Assembly (NCBI GenBank): GCA_025055115.1
Contig: JANWYJ010000050.1
Span: forward strand, 1 to 53,359
DNA length: 53,359 bases
Direction: 5' to 3'
Source of the DNA: Gemmata sp.
GTDB lineage: Bacteria > Planctomycetota > Planctomycetia > Gemmatales > Gemmataceae
A program made the position numbers and the translations under genes. This document shows, piece by piece, positions 26,045 through 34,641 of the stretch; the stretch's first letter is position 1; every line of letters starts with the position of its first letter. Under the pieces are notes generated by a model. That model was not told where the DNA came from. It saw only the letters and a program-made list of their open reading frames with translations, and ran no database searches.

Positions 26045-28519
26045 TTACTGATTGAACAAGAAGGCTTTCGTGTTCAGTAACGCCCAGATGATGTTCTCAT
26101 AGGCGAGCTTCTTGTTCTTTTCGTGCTTGGCGATGTGTTCGAGGGCGCGTTGGAGCTTTTCCGGACTGGGTTTTTGCCCAGTCGCCAGGAGGAACAATTC
26201 CGTCACTTTCTCCGCGTCGGGCCGGGGGTCTTTCGCCAGCCGATCGGCGCGGCCGCCGGAGCGGGCGATTTTGTCCTGCACCTCTTGGCTATTGAGCAGA
26301 TGCAAAGTCATCGCCAGGCTGGCCTCATTGACCCGTTCACACTCACAGGCGCTGATGCGCTGCGGACGGCCACTGACATCGAGGAAATAGGAGGCGAACG
26401 ATTCATCTGGCAGCATGATGGCCCGATTGGGGGCGAAGGTGTCGGTCGGCAGACCGGGAAAGCTTGTCGGGCTGTCGGTGAGTTTCGCCACCGCGTCGAA
26501 GAGGACTTCGGCTTGCAGCCGTTTGGGGTAGTAGCGGGCGAAGGATTGTTTGTCGCCCTTGTTGAATTCATTCGGTTCGCTGGAGAGTTGGTAGGTGCGG
26601 CTTTTGCAGATCGTTTTGATCAGGGCTTTGAGGCTGTAGCCGTTGTCAATGAGGTTCTGCGCCAGGGCGTCGAGCAACTCAGGGTTACTTGGCGGGTTGG
26701 TGATGCGCATATCATCGAGCGGATCGACGATACCGCGGCCGAAGAAGTGGGCCCAGTAGCGGTTGGCCACAGTTTTGGCAAAGAAGGGGTTTTTGGGGTT
26801 GGTGAGCCACTCTGCGAACTTCGCTCGCGGGTCTTCATCGGCACCGGCGGTGAGGGGGTCGGCATCGAGTGGCTTCATCGGCGCCGGTTGGCCGCTGCGT
26901 TTATTCTGCACGGTGCCGCTCGATTTCACATACAGAACCTGCTTTTGATTCTGTTGGTTCTGATTGGCAACCCCCGGAGTCGGAACTGTCTTGAAAGCGA
27001 CGCGGGCAAAGAACGCGGCCACCCCCCAATAATCGTCCTGGCCCCATTTTTCATACGGATGATGGTGGCAGTTGGCACAGGCCAATCGCTGGCCGAGGAA
27101 AACCTGGCTGACATCGTCTACGAACTGTTCCGGTGTGCGCACTTCCTTGTACCAGACGGTGGGCGGGGATTTACTCTCATCACCAATTGCGCAGAGGATG
27201 TCGCGGACGAATTGGTCATAGGGTTTATCGGCGGCGATGGCTTCGCGGATCCAGGTGTGGAAGGCGAAGGTACCATAGGCCCGGTTGGCCTGGTTGCGGC
27301 GTTTGACGCGGAGAACATCGGCCCACTTGTTGGCAAAGAAGTAGGCATACTCGGGAGTTTCGATCAAGCGATCGACGAGCTTATCCCGTTTGGCCGGGTC
27401 GCGATCGGCTACGAAGGCGAGAACCTCCTTGGCATCCGGCAAAGTGCCCGTAATGTCGAGGAAGACCCGGCGGATGAAGATTTCGTCGCTGCAGAGTTCG
27501 GAAGGGGCGATGTTCAGTTCGCGCCACTTTTTCGCGGTGAATTGGTCGACGAGCGTTTGTGCAGGAAATTCAAACCGCACAGGATCGCCCGCCCGGGGAA
27601 CTGTCACGTTGAAGACCGTTACATGTCCGTTGAAACGGGCCATGATCGCGGCCTGACCGGTGAGCGTCAGCGTTTGCACCAAGCCGGTTTCGCTGACGGT
27701 GGCGATGTCGGTGTCGTTGCTCTCATATTGCGCGCGCCGGGTGATGTCCTCCGTGGTGCCATCGCTGTAATGAGCATACACCGCCAGTTGTTGGCGGCTT
27801 TGGCGATCCACGACGCGAGCGGGCGGATGGACGCTGATCCGCGTCACCACCGGATCGTGAGGGCTTCCGTAGGGCATACCCGAGGCGATCCAGCGGCGGA
27901 CAATTTTGTACTCTTCGCTCTCCGGCTCCATCTTTTTGCCACCGCCATGAGCCACTTGGCCCGTAGCTTTGGTCAGGATGAGACTTTTCTCGGGCGCGGC
28001 GGGAAAGACGCGCCGGCCGCGCGTTTCCTTCAGTAAGTTGTCGTAATCAAACTGGGGATCGAAGCCCAACAGCGAGAGCCGGAAACCATTCTGACCGGCG
28101 ATCTTGCCGTGGCAACCGCCCGACGAACAGCTCAGTTTGGTGAAAATTGGGTTCACCTGATTGGGGAAGTTCAACGGCAACGGCGCTTCCATCTTTTCCG
28201 CCACCAGCGGAATCTGCACGGTGTGGCCTTCGTAAGTCACGTGTATTTCGGTCGTGCCATTAGCCAGGGGATAGACCCGGCCGGTGGCATCGACGCGGGC
28301 AATGGTGGCATCGCGAACGCTGTAGCGTGCTGCTGCCGTCAGATCAACGAGCCGGCCATCGGCGCGGGTCCCGGTGATCACCAATTGCGGGGCATCATCG
28401 GTGCCGCGGAGTGTCAATTTCGCCGGGTAAGCCGAGATTGCCGTCACGGACGCCCCAGCCGCCAACGCCACGGGGGCCAGGAAACCCAAGCTCAAGGCTG
28501 TGAATATGAATCGAATCAT
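26045..28519 (-). CDS. DUF1549/DUF1553 protein with Big_2 domains, second copy
   Basis: This 824-residue protein has the same plan as the protein at 3509: signal peptide (FTALSLGFLAPVALAAGA), Big_2 domain (about 25-110), a cytochrome-like segment with CSSGGCHGK (CxxxCH, about residue 133), a second Big_2 domain (about 220-310), DUF1549 with IRRVFLDITGTLPD and CANCHHHPYEKW (CxxCH), and DUF1553 ending KAFLFNQ. The two are clearly paralogues, but with many differences throughout, so the split is old. The ATG is preceded by AAGGGC. It is the second gene of a pair with the DUF1501 gene, separated by 117 bases that contain a strong hairpin. Confidence 0.92.
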   Translation of the reverse strand: MIRFIFTALSLGFLAPVALAAGASVTAISAYPAKLTLRGTDDAPQLVITGTRADGRLVDLTAAARYSVRDATIARVDATGRVYPLANGTTEIHVTYEGHTVQIPLVAEKMEAPLPLNFPNQVNPIFTKLSCSSGGCHGKIAGQNGFRLSLLGFDPQFDYDNLLKETRGRRVFPAAPEKSLILTKATGQVAHGGGKKMEPESEEYKIVRRWIASGMPYGSPHDPVVTRISVHPPARVVDRQSRQQLAVYAHYSDGTTEDITRRAQYESNDTDIATVSETGLVQTLTLTGQAAIMARFNGHVTVFNVTVPRAGDPVRFEFPAQTLVDQFTAKKWRELNIAPSELCSDEIFIRRVFLDITGTLPDAKEVLAFVADRDPAKRDKLVDRLIETPEYAYFFANKWADVLRVKRRNQANRAYGTFAFHTWIREAIAADKPYDQFVRDILCAIGDESKSPPTVWYKEVRTPEQFVDDVSQVFLGQRLACANCHHHPYEKWGQDDYWGVAAFFARVAFKTVPTPGVANQNQQNQKQVLYVKSSGTVQNKRSGQPAPMKPLDADPLTAGADEDPRAKFAEWLTNPKNPFFAKTVANRYWAHFFGRGIVDPLDDMRITNPPSNPELLDALAQNLIDNGYSLKALIKTICKSRTYQLSSEPNEFNKGDKQSFARYYPKRLQAEVLFDAVAKLTDSPTSFPGLPTDTFAPNRAIMLPDESFASYFLDVSGRPQRISACECERVNEASLAMTLHLLNSQEVQDKIARSGGRADRLAKDPRPDAEKVTELFLLATGQKPSPEKLQRALEHIAKHEKNKKLAYENIIWALLNTKAFLFNQ

Positions 28520-28562
28520 GGCTGATGCCCTTACAGCGGACGAAGTGGGTGGGGGGTGGGTA

Positions 28563-28594
28563 CCAGCAGGGGGCGTTTGACCGCCCCCTGCTGG
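28563..28594. promoter_or_regulatory. Perfect 13-bp hairpin between the DUF1501 and DUF1549 genes
   Basis: ccagcagggggcg (28563-28575) is exactly complementary to cgccccctgctgg (28582-28594) with a six-base loop, tttgac. It sits in the leader of the DUF1549/DUF1553 gene, 44 bases upstream of its ATG. On the minus strand the stem is followed by a C-rich stretch, not T's, so it is not a standard terminator; an mRNA-stability or processing element is possible. Confidence 0.85.
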
Positions 28595-28611
28595 CTTGGG
28601 AATGATGATTA

Positions 28612-28651
28612 TTGTATCAGCCCAACAGTTCTTGTATCAGCCCAACAGCTC
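28612..28651. repeat. 20-bp tandem duplication of the DUF1501 gene end
   Basis: ttgtatcagcccaacagttc (28612-28631) and ttgtatcagcccaacagctc (28632-28651) differ at one base. The right-hand copy encodes the C-terminal Glu-Leu-Leu-Gly and TGA of the DUF1501 protein on the minus strand; the left copy repeats that gene end immediately downstream, stop included. Confidence 0.95.
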
Positions 28652-29926
28652 TTTGACCGGTTCGCGGTCGTCCAGGATGTACATAGGTCGGCCCGAGCCA
28701 TTGGTGAAGGTCAGGCTGGGGTCGATGCCGATGGCGTGATAGATCGTACTGAGGACGCGCTGCACGCTCAGAGGGTTGTCCTTGGGGCGTTCACCTTTGG
28801 CGGTGCTGGCACCCACCGCCTGGCCCATGCGCAGGCCACCGCCGGCGATGAGGGCACTCATCACCGGGGCCCAGTGGTCGCGGCCGGCGTTGTTGTTCAC
28901 CTTCGGCGTGCGGCCAAATTCGCCCCACATGATCGTGACAACGTCATCTTGCATGCCGCGGTCGTGCAGGTCCTGGATCAGATTGGCGATGCCTTTATCC
29001 ACCATTGGCAATTGCCGTTTGAGAGTGGTGAAGTTATTGCCGTGTGTATCCCAACCGCCGATACTGAGAGTCACGCAGCCGACCCCGGCTTCGATCAAGC
29101 GCCGAGCCGTGAGGAACTGTTCAACGCCCTTGTAGCGGTCACGGGTCTTCTCATCTTCCTTGCGAAGGTCCAAAGCGTCGCGAACGACACCGGCCGTGAC
29201 CATTTCGAGGGCTTTTTCGGTATAAGCATCCATGCCGATCATGGTGCCCGAGGCATCGATTTCACGCCGGGTATCGTCAAATTGATCCAACAGGCTCTTC
29301 CGTTCATCGAGGCGGTCGATGGTAACGCCATTGGCCAGGCGAAGGTTCTGAATACCCGGACCACTGGGGGTAAAGGGACGGTGAGCAATCCCCAGATAGC
29401 CCGGCTCCGTGCCACGGCTCATGCCACGCAGGCTCACAAAAGGCGGGACTGCGCCTTGGTCGCCGGCACGCAATTTGGAAACCACCGACCCAAAGCTCGG
29501 GTGGTCGGCCGTGCGGTTGACCCGTTCTGGATAACCGGTCATGACCAAGGAGTCGGAGTGTTCATCGACGGAGACGATCGACCGGATGCAAGCCAATTTG
29601 TCCCACATCTTGGCTTGAAGGGGGAAATGTTCGCAAATTTGCACTCCCGGTACGTTGGTGGCAATCGGGTTGAATTCGCCGCGGAATTCTTTCGGGGCAT
29701 CGGGCTTGAGGTCGTACATATCCATGTGCGAGGGGCCGCCCGGCAGGTAGATCATGATGGCCGATTTCTTCGAGCGGCTCGGTTGTTTCTTCCCAGCGGC
29801 AGCCGCTGCCCGGTACCGTAGTAGGTCGGCGAGCGTCAAGGCTGTGCCGAACGCCCCGATTTGCAGAAAATCGCGCCGCGTGGCGCCATCACAAAACCGA
29901 TGCGACGAACCCAGAATCCGCAACAT
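28637..29926 (-). CDS. DUF1501 protein (Tat-exported), paired copy
   Basis: This 429-residue protein has a Tat signal (TRRDFLQIGAFGTALTLADL) followed by the family blocks AIMIYLPGGPSHMDMYDLKP, EQFLTARRLIEAGVGCVTL with GGWDTHGNNF, and MWGEFGRTPKVNNNAGRDHW. It is paired with the downstream DUF1549/DUF1553 gene, as at 6189/3509, and the two probably act together, although their substrate is unknown. GAGG lies eight bases before the ATG at 29926. The promoter should lie in the 237-bp gap shared with the divergent STM4013-like gene. Its last codons are duplicated downstream of the stop. Confidence 0.92.
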   Translation of the reverse strand: MLRILGSSHRFCDGATRRDFLQIGAFGTALTLADLLRYRAAAAAGKKQPSRSKKSAIMIYLPGGPSHMDMYDLKPDAPKEFRGEFNPIATNVPGVQICEHFPLQAKMWDKLACIRSIVSVDEHSDSLVMTGYPERVNRTADHPSFGSVVSKLRAGDQGAVPPFVSLRGMSRGTEPGYLGIAHRPFTPSGPGIQNLRLANGVTIDRLDERKSLLDQFDDTRREIDASGTMIGMDAYTEKALEMVTAGVVRDALDLRKEDEKTRDRYKGVEQFLTARRLIEAGVGCVTLSIGGWDTHGNNFTTLKRQLPMVDKGIANLIQDLHDRGMQDDVVTIMWGEFGRTPKVNNNAGRDHWAPVMSALIAGGGLRMGQAVGASTAKGERPKDNPLSVQRVLSTIYHAIGIDPSLTFTNGSGRPMYILDDREPVKELLG

Positions 29927-30163
29927 GATAGGACCTCAACAACCAACGTGGTAAGGGAAGGTGGGACTCACTCCGGAGTGCATCAGCGGGTGGGGCAGAA
30001 GAAACCCCGGCAGGAATACATTCCCCACTGATGATATTCGATCATCACATGCTGTACTTTAGAAGTCAACTGAAAACTTGGTCTCTTCGGTGGGCATCCG
30101 TGAAATTGGGAAATCTCGCACTACCGACATCGCGAAATGCGCCCGACGAGGTAAGATGCGGTC

Positions 30164-30970
30164 ATGCTCAACGCCAAGGCTCTCATCGGTCACTACGACA
30201 TTCTTTTCATCACTCTCGACACACTCCGCTACGATGTAGCCGTCCAGCTTTATCGCGCCCAGCGCACCCCCAACCTGGCCCGGGTGCTTCCCTCTGCCGG
30301 TTGGGAAAAGCGCCATACACCAGGGAACTTTACCTTCGCCGCCCATGCCGCGTTTTTTGCCGGTTTCTGGCCCACACCGGCTGAACCAGGCCAACATCCG
30401 CGCCTCTTCGCCCTCCGATTTCCCGGCAGCGAAACCACGACCGAACAGACGGCCGTTTTCGATGCCCCGGACATCATCACGGGGCTTCGCCACTGCGGCT
30501 ACCATACCATCTGCATCGGCGGTGTCGGCTTTTTTAACAAGCAAACCCCTTTGGGGAATGTTCTGCCAGCCTTGTTCGACGAAAGTTATTGGGCGCCGGA
30601 ATTGGGGGTCACGGAACCCCGCTCGACCGACCATCAAGTCGCTTTGGCTTTGCAATGTGTGGCCGCATTGCCCCCCCAGCAACGGATCGTCCTTTTTCTC
30701 AATGTTTCCGCCATCCATCAGCCCAACCGTTTTTATCTCCCCGGGGCTAGCCACGACACGTTGGCATCCCATGCGGCTGCGTTGGAATACGTCGATGGTC
30801 CGTTGGGGCGATTGTTGGCCGCTCTGCAGCAGCGTTCCTCGTGGTTATGTATCGTAACCTCAGACCACGGAACAGCTTACGGCGAAGACGGCTACTATGG
30901 CCACCGCTTGGCCCATCCAGTGGTCTGGGAAGTGCCCTACGCGGAATTTGTGTTGCGAAAGGATGAATAA
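30164..30970 (+). CDS. STM4013/SEN3800-like hydrolase, alkaline-phosphatase/sulfatase superfamily
   Basis: This 268-residue cytoplasmic protein has the metal-binding start ILFITLDTLRYD (Asp19), the segment TPGNFTFAAHAAFFAGFWPT where sulfatases carry their catalytic Cys or Ser, and SDHGTAYGEDGYYGH near residue 233 for the second metal set. No CxPxR or SxPxR sulfatase signature exists, so formylglycine chemistry is unlikely; Thr or another residue may be the nucleophile. It is short for a sulfatase. It is the first gene of a five-gene cluster and its TAA overlaps the ATG of the next gene by one base. Similarity to the STM4013 family is judged from length, motifs and gene order. Confidence 0.82.
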   Translation: MLNAKALIGHYDILFITLDTLRYDVAVQLYRAQRTPNLARVLPSAGWEKRHTPGNFTFAAHAAFFAGFWPTPAEPGQHPRLFALRFPGSETTTEQTAVFDAPDIITGLRHCGYHTICIGGVGFFNKQTPLGNVLPALFDESYWAPELGVTEPRSTDHQVALALQCVAALPPQQRIVLFLNVSAIHQPNRFYLPGASHDTLASHAAALEYVDGPLGRLLAALQQRSSWLCIVTSDHGTAYGEDGYYGHRLAHPVVWEVPYAEFVLRKDE

Positions 30971-32328
30971 TGATCGCGACGCAACCTCATCCGGTGCTGC
31001 AATCCAGCCCCTATCGGGGTTATGTTTATGCTTATCCCCATAAGACCGCGTACCGGTCCTTGCCACCCCGGCCACTGCGTGAGGTGTGGGCGAACGAAGA
31101 CCAACGCCACCTCTTTCTGTACATCCACATCCCCTTTTGCACCATGCGCTGCGGGTTTTGCAACCTCTTCGCCACCGCCCAACCGCACCGCGACTTGGTG
31201 TCGTGGTATCTCGAAGCCCTCAACCAACACGCCCAAGCCGTCCGCAACGCGATCCCCGACGCACACTTTGCCCGTTTCGCCGTAGGTGGTGGTACACCTA
31301 CTTACTTGAGCGTTGCGGAGTTAGCCCAGCTTTTTGAGCGGGTGAAGACGGTGATGGGTGTCGACCCCAGCGCGGTTCCAACCAGCATCGAGTGTTCTCC
31401 CGACACACTCACCGCGGAGAAAGTGCAACTGTTCCAATCATGGGGCGTGGAGCGTGTCAGCATCGGCATACAGTCGTTTGTGGAATCGGAAACGGTCAAT
31501 TGCGGTCGTCCGCAAAGGCGAGCCACGGTGGATGCGGCCCTGAGGTTGTTGGCCGATGCCCAATTCCCGGTATTGAACCTCGATTTGATCTATGGTCTTC
31601 CAGGGCAAACGGTTGATTCGTGGCGGTATTCCGTTGACGAGGCCTTGCGCTACCGGCCGCAGGAGTTGTATCTTTACCCGTTATATGTTCGCCCGCTGAC
31701 GGGTTTGGGGCGTTCACGCAAAGATGGGGCCGATCTCCGTCTGGCCTGTTACCGCGCCGCCCGTGACCATCTTTTGGACAACGGCTATGAACAACTGTCG
31801 ATGCGGATGTTCCGACGCCGGCCGAATCCCAGAACCCAAAGCGACCTAACTTCATCACGAAACGATACTTCCGCCAAACCCCACTACTGCTGCCAAAACG
31901 ATGGCATGGTCGGGTTGGGTTGTGGGGCACGCTCCTACACCCGCAGTTTGCACTACTCCTTCGATTACGCTGTTCAACCCCGCGGTATTAAGAGCATCAT
32001 TGCCGACTACTTATCGCGCCGCCCCGCGGAACTGGCCCAAGCTGAACACGGTTTTGTACTGAATCACGATGAGCAGAAGCGGCGCTACTTGCTGCAATCG
32101 ATCCTCAACACAGAGGGTCTCGACATCGTCCAGTATGAGCAACGCTTTGGCAGCGACCCATCCGACGACTTCCCCGACCTCGACATCTTCGCCGAACTGG
32201 GACTTCTGACGTTCGACGGCCATCGGTGGCAACCGACGGCGTTAGGTCTGGAACGCTCCGACGCGATGGGTCCGTGGTTCTTCTCCGAACAGGTTCGGCA
32301 ATTGATGGCGGAGTATGTAGCCCAATGA
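30970..32328 (+). CDS. STM4012-like radical SAM protein (HemN/HemW-type fold)
   Basis: This 452-residue protein has the radical SAM cluster motif C57xxxC61xxC64 in YIHIPFCTMRCGFCNLF, the SAM-binding VGGGTPTYL and IGIQSF blocks and a HemN-like TIM barrel. It resembles HemW/HemN, but the C-terminal region with NDGMVGLGCGARSYTRSLHYS and its cluster context fit the STM4012 family, so coproporphyrinogen oxidase activity should not be assumed. It probably catalyses a radical step on a peptide, cofactor or metabolite that is unknown. It overlaps its neighbours by one and four bases (TAATG and ATGA), which indicates translational coupling. Confidence 0.88.
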   Translation: MIATQPHPVLQSSPYRGYVYAYPHKTAYRSLPPRPLREVWANEDQRHLFLYIHIPFCTMRCGFCNLFATAQPHRDLVSWYLEALNQHAQAVRNAIPDAHFARFAVGGGTPTYLSVAELAQLFERVKTVMGVDPSAVPTSIECSPDTLTAEKVQLFQSWGVERVSIGIQSFVESETVNCGRPQRRATVDAALRLLADAQFPVLNLDLIYGLPGQTVDSWRYSVDEALRYRPQELYLYPLYVRPLTGLGRSRKDGADLRLACYRAARDHLLDNGYEQLSMRMFRRRPNPRTQSDLTSSRNDTSAKPHYCCQNDGMVGLGCGARSYTRSLHYSFDYAVQPRGIKSIIADYLSRRPAELAQAEHGFVLNHDEQKRRYLLQSILNTEGLDIVQYEQRFGSDPSDDFPDLDIFAELGLLTFDGHRWQPTALGLERSDAMGPWFFSEQVRQLMAEYVAQ

Positions 32329-33230
32329 ACCTTTCCATCCTCTATCGCGGGCCGCTCTCCAGTTGCAACTACGCTTGCCCCTACTGCCCCTTCGCCAAAC
32401 GCCGGGAAACTCCGGCCGAGCTGGCCTACGATCGTCGCTGCCTGGAGCGATTTGTCAGCTGGGTCGCGACCCGGACTGGCGATTCTATTGGCGTGTTGTT
32501 CACCCCCTGGGGGGAGGCCCTGATACGCAAATGGTACCAATCGGCGCTGGTCACTCTCTCATCGCTTCCTCATGTCCGCAAAGCCGCGATCCAAACCAAC
32601 CTTTCGTGCCAGCTCGACTGGGTCGACGCCTGCGATAAGGCGAAGTTAGCCCTGTGGTGCACCTTTCACCCCGGGGAAACTTCCCGGGAACGATTTCTGG
32701 CACAATGTCGGGTGTTGCTCCAGCGTGGGGTCCGTTTCAGCGTTGGTGTGGTGGGGTTGAAGGAACATCTTGCGGAGATAGAAGCGTTGCGTCGCGAATT
32801 ACCGGCCGAAGTGTATCTGTGGGTCAACGCCTACAAACGACAGCGCGAGTACTACACCCCCGAAATGATCGCCGATCTCACACGGATCGACCCGCTCTTT
32901 CCATTGAACAACACGTTTCATGCCAGCCGCGGCCACTCCTGCCGCGCAGGGGCGAGCGTTATTGCGGTCGATGGCGAAGGCACCATCCGCCGCTGTCACT
33001 TCATACCTACGCCCATCGGCAATATCTACGACCCCAATTTTGCGGACAGCCTCTACGAACGACCTTGTACCAACGACACTTGCGGTTGCCACATCGGCTA
33101 CGTTCATCTCGATCGCCTGAAGTTGTATGACACCTTCGGCGACGGCGTTCTGGAACGAATCCCGTACGGTTTTGGCGAATCCAAACCCTTTCTGGAGAAC
33201 CTTTCTCATGCGCACCTTTCAACTGAGTGA
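32325..33230 (+). CDS. STM4011-like radical SAM protein with a C-terminal SPASM-like cysteine cluster
   Basis: This 301-residue protein has the radical SAM motif C14xxxC18xxC21 ([12 protein letters not shown]) very near its N-terminus. Five further cysteines lie near the C-terminus (Cys206, 224, 248, 253 and 255; [22 protein letters not shown]), a SPASM- or twitch-like arrangement that could bind an auxiliary iron-sulfur cluster. Proteins with that arrangement often modify peptides. It starts in an ATGA overlap with the STM4012-like gene and itself overlaps the next gene by 23 bases. The STM4011 assignment rests on motif layout and gene order. Confidence 0.85.
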   Translation: MNLSILYRGPLSSCNYACPYCPFAKRRETPAELAYDRRCLERFVSWVATRTGDSIGVLFTPWGEALIRKWYQSALVTLSSLPHVRKAAIQTNLSCQLDWVDACDKAKLALWCTFHPGETSRERFLAQCRVLLQRGVRFSVGVVGLKEHLAEIEALRRELPAEVYLWVNAYKRQREYYTPEMIADLTRIDPLFPLNNTFHASRGHSCRAGASVIAVDGEGTIRRCHFIPTPIGNIYDPNFADSLYERPCTNDTCGCHIGYVHLDRLKLYDTFGDGVLERIPYGFGESKPFLENLSHAHLSTE

Positions 33231-34635
33231 TGCCAAAAGCCATAAGTTCTGGAATATCGACGTCCAGGGCCATCGTTTCACCGTCAGCTTTGGCAAAATC
33301 GGCACGGCCGGCCAGAGCCAGACGAAAACCTTCGCCTCGGCCGAAGAAGCCCAAAAGGAAGCCGAGAAACTGATTCGCGAAAAGCTCAAAAAAGGCTACG
33401 TGGAAACGACCCCCCAACCCCCCGCGTCCACCGAAGAAGCCTTCATCCGCGCTTTGCAGAGTAACCCTCACGATCTGGCCGGCTGGTGCGCTTATGCCGA
33501 TTGGCTGGTGGAACAAGGTGATCCCCGCGGCGAGTTTATGCGCGTTCAGATCGCCCTTGAAGATGAGAACCTCCCGAAAGCCCAACGGGATAAACTCCAG
33601 AGGAAAGAAGCGGCCTTATTGAAAAAATATGAAAAAGAGTGGGTTGGAGCGTGGGCCGATTTCGTGGCCGCCCCAACCGACACGGAAGGTGGCGGGCAGA
33701 TCAACCACACAGGGGGGCGGAAGTACGAGTTCAAACGCGGCGTTCTGACAACGGTCAATTTCGGCCAACTGACCCTCCCAGCCGCTCAGGCCTTCGTCCA
33801 AGCTCCGGAAACACGCTTCGTTCGGGAATTGTTCATCGGTGATACCTGGGCGGACGATGACGTGGAACGCCCCTCGGGATTGCCCGACGATGCCGACATC
33901 TCGGAAGCTCCTCTCTACATCCTCCTCCGCTGGCCCTATCTCCGCTATGTTCGCCGCTTCCAATTCGGCTGGCTCGCCGACGAGGACTACGACGACTTCT
34001 GCCACTTCCAATGTCACTTGAACGGTGCACTAGTCTACGATTTTGTCAAACAAATGCCCGATGTCGAAGAACTACTGATCTTCGCCCACACCCGCGAAGA
34101 GGCGAATAAGATCGCTCGGCTCAAGCTACCCCATCTCCGCGTCCTGCAACTGTATCACGGATGGAATATTCCCCTGGAAACTTTGGCCAAGAACGATTCT
34201 CTCACCAACCTCACGGCCCTGCTGTGTCATCCCCATGCCTTGGAGTACGGCGACCAGCCGTACATCCAATTGGCCGGGCTGAGAGCCATCTGCCGTTCCC
34301 CCTACCTTCCAAAGTTGACTCACCTCCGGTTGCGGCTGGCTGATTTTGGCGACCGTGGCGTGACGGAAATTATCGCCAGTGGTATACTTCAACGCCTGAA
34401 GGTTCTCGACTTACGCCACGGCTGCATCACGGACCGCGGCGCTCAAGCCCTGGCGGCCTGTCCGGAACTGAAGAATCTCGAACATCTCGACCTGTCGCGT
34501 AATACCATCACCGAAGTGGGCGAAGAAGCCCTCCGCAAAACCGGCGTATCGGTCAACCTGGAATATCAACATCGCGAAACGACCATCGACCCCGACAACG
34601 ACCCCGAATTCCTCATGCAAGGCGACTATGAGTAG
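33208..34635 (+). CDS. WGR, TIGR02996 and leucine-rich-repeat protein (STM4015-like position)
   Basis: This 475-residue protein has a WGR domain (about residues 1-75, [20 protein letters not shown] and GKIGTAGQ), a TIGR02996 repeat-companion domain (about 76-115, [20 protein letters not shown] and [20 protein letters not shown]), then leucine-rich repeats of the RNI type (about 300-460, [19 protein letters not shown] and [19 protein letters not shown]). WGR domains bind DNA or nucleoprotein in other proteins, and TIGR02996 is common in planctomycetes. The gene lies inside the STM-type cluster, overlapping the radical SAM gene by 23 bases and ending six bases before the ATP-grasp gene. It may act as the cluster's recognition or scaffold protein. 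Confidence 0.82.
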   Translation: MRTFQLSDAKSHKFWNIDVQGHRFTVSFGKIGTAGQSQTKTFASAEEAQKEAEKLIREKLKKGYVETTPQPPASTEEAFIRALQSNPHDLAGWCAYADWLVEQGDPRGEFMRVQIALEDENLPKAQRDKLQRKEAALLKKYEKEWVGAWADFVAAPTDTEGGGQINHTGGRKYEFKRGVLTTVNFGQLTLPAAQAFVQAPETRFVRELFIGDTWADDDVERPSGLPDDADISEAPLYILLRWPYLRYVRRFQFGWLADEDYDDFCHFQCHLNGALVYDFVKQMPDVEELLIFAHTREEANKIARLKLPHLRVLQLYHGWNIPLETLAKNDSLTNLTALLCHPHALEYGDQPYIQLAGLRAICRSPYLPKLTHLRLRLADFGDRGVTEIIASGILQRLKVLDLRHGCITDRGAQALAACPELKNLEHLDLSRNTITEVGEEALRKTGVSVNLEYQHRETTIDPDNDPEFLMQGDYE

Positions 34636-34641
34636 CTGGTC

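Noticed and set aside
26123-28036. A 637-codon open frame on the plus strand
   Set aside because: It lies wholly antisense to the DUF1549/DUF1553 gene at 26045-28519, has no recognisable domain and reflects high-GC codon bias on the other strand.
28563-28594. Rho-independent terminator
   Set aside because: The stem is perfect but neither strand has a following T-tract, so it is listed as a hairpin of unknown role.
30164-30970. True sulfatase
   Set aside because: No Cys/Ser-x-Pro-x-Arg formylglycine signature and a length far below that of typical sulfatases.
30970-32328. Coproporphyrinogen III oxidase (HemN) or HemW
   Set aside because: The radical SAM core is HemN-like, but the C-terminal region and the neighbouring genes fit the STM4012 family better.
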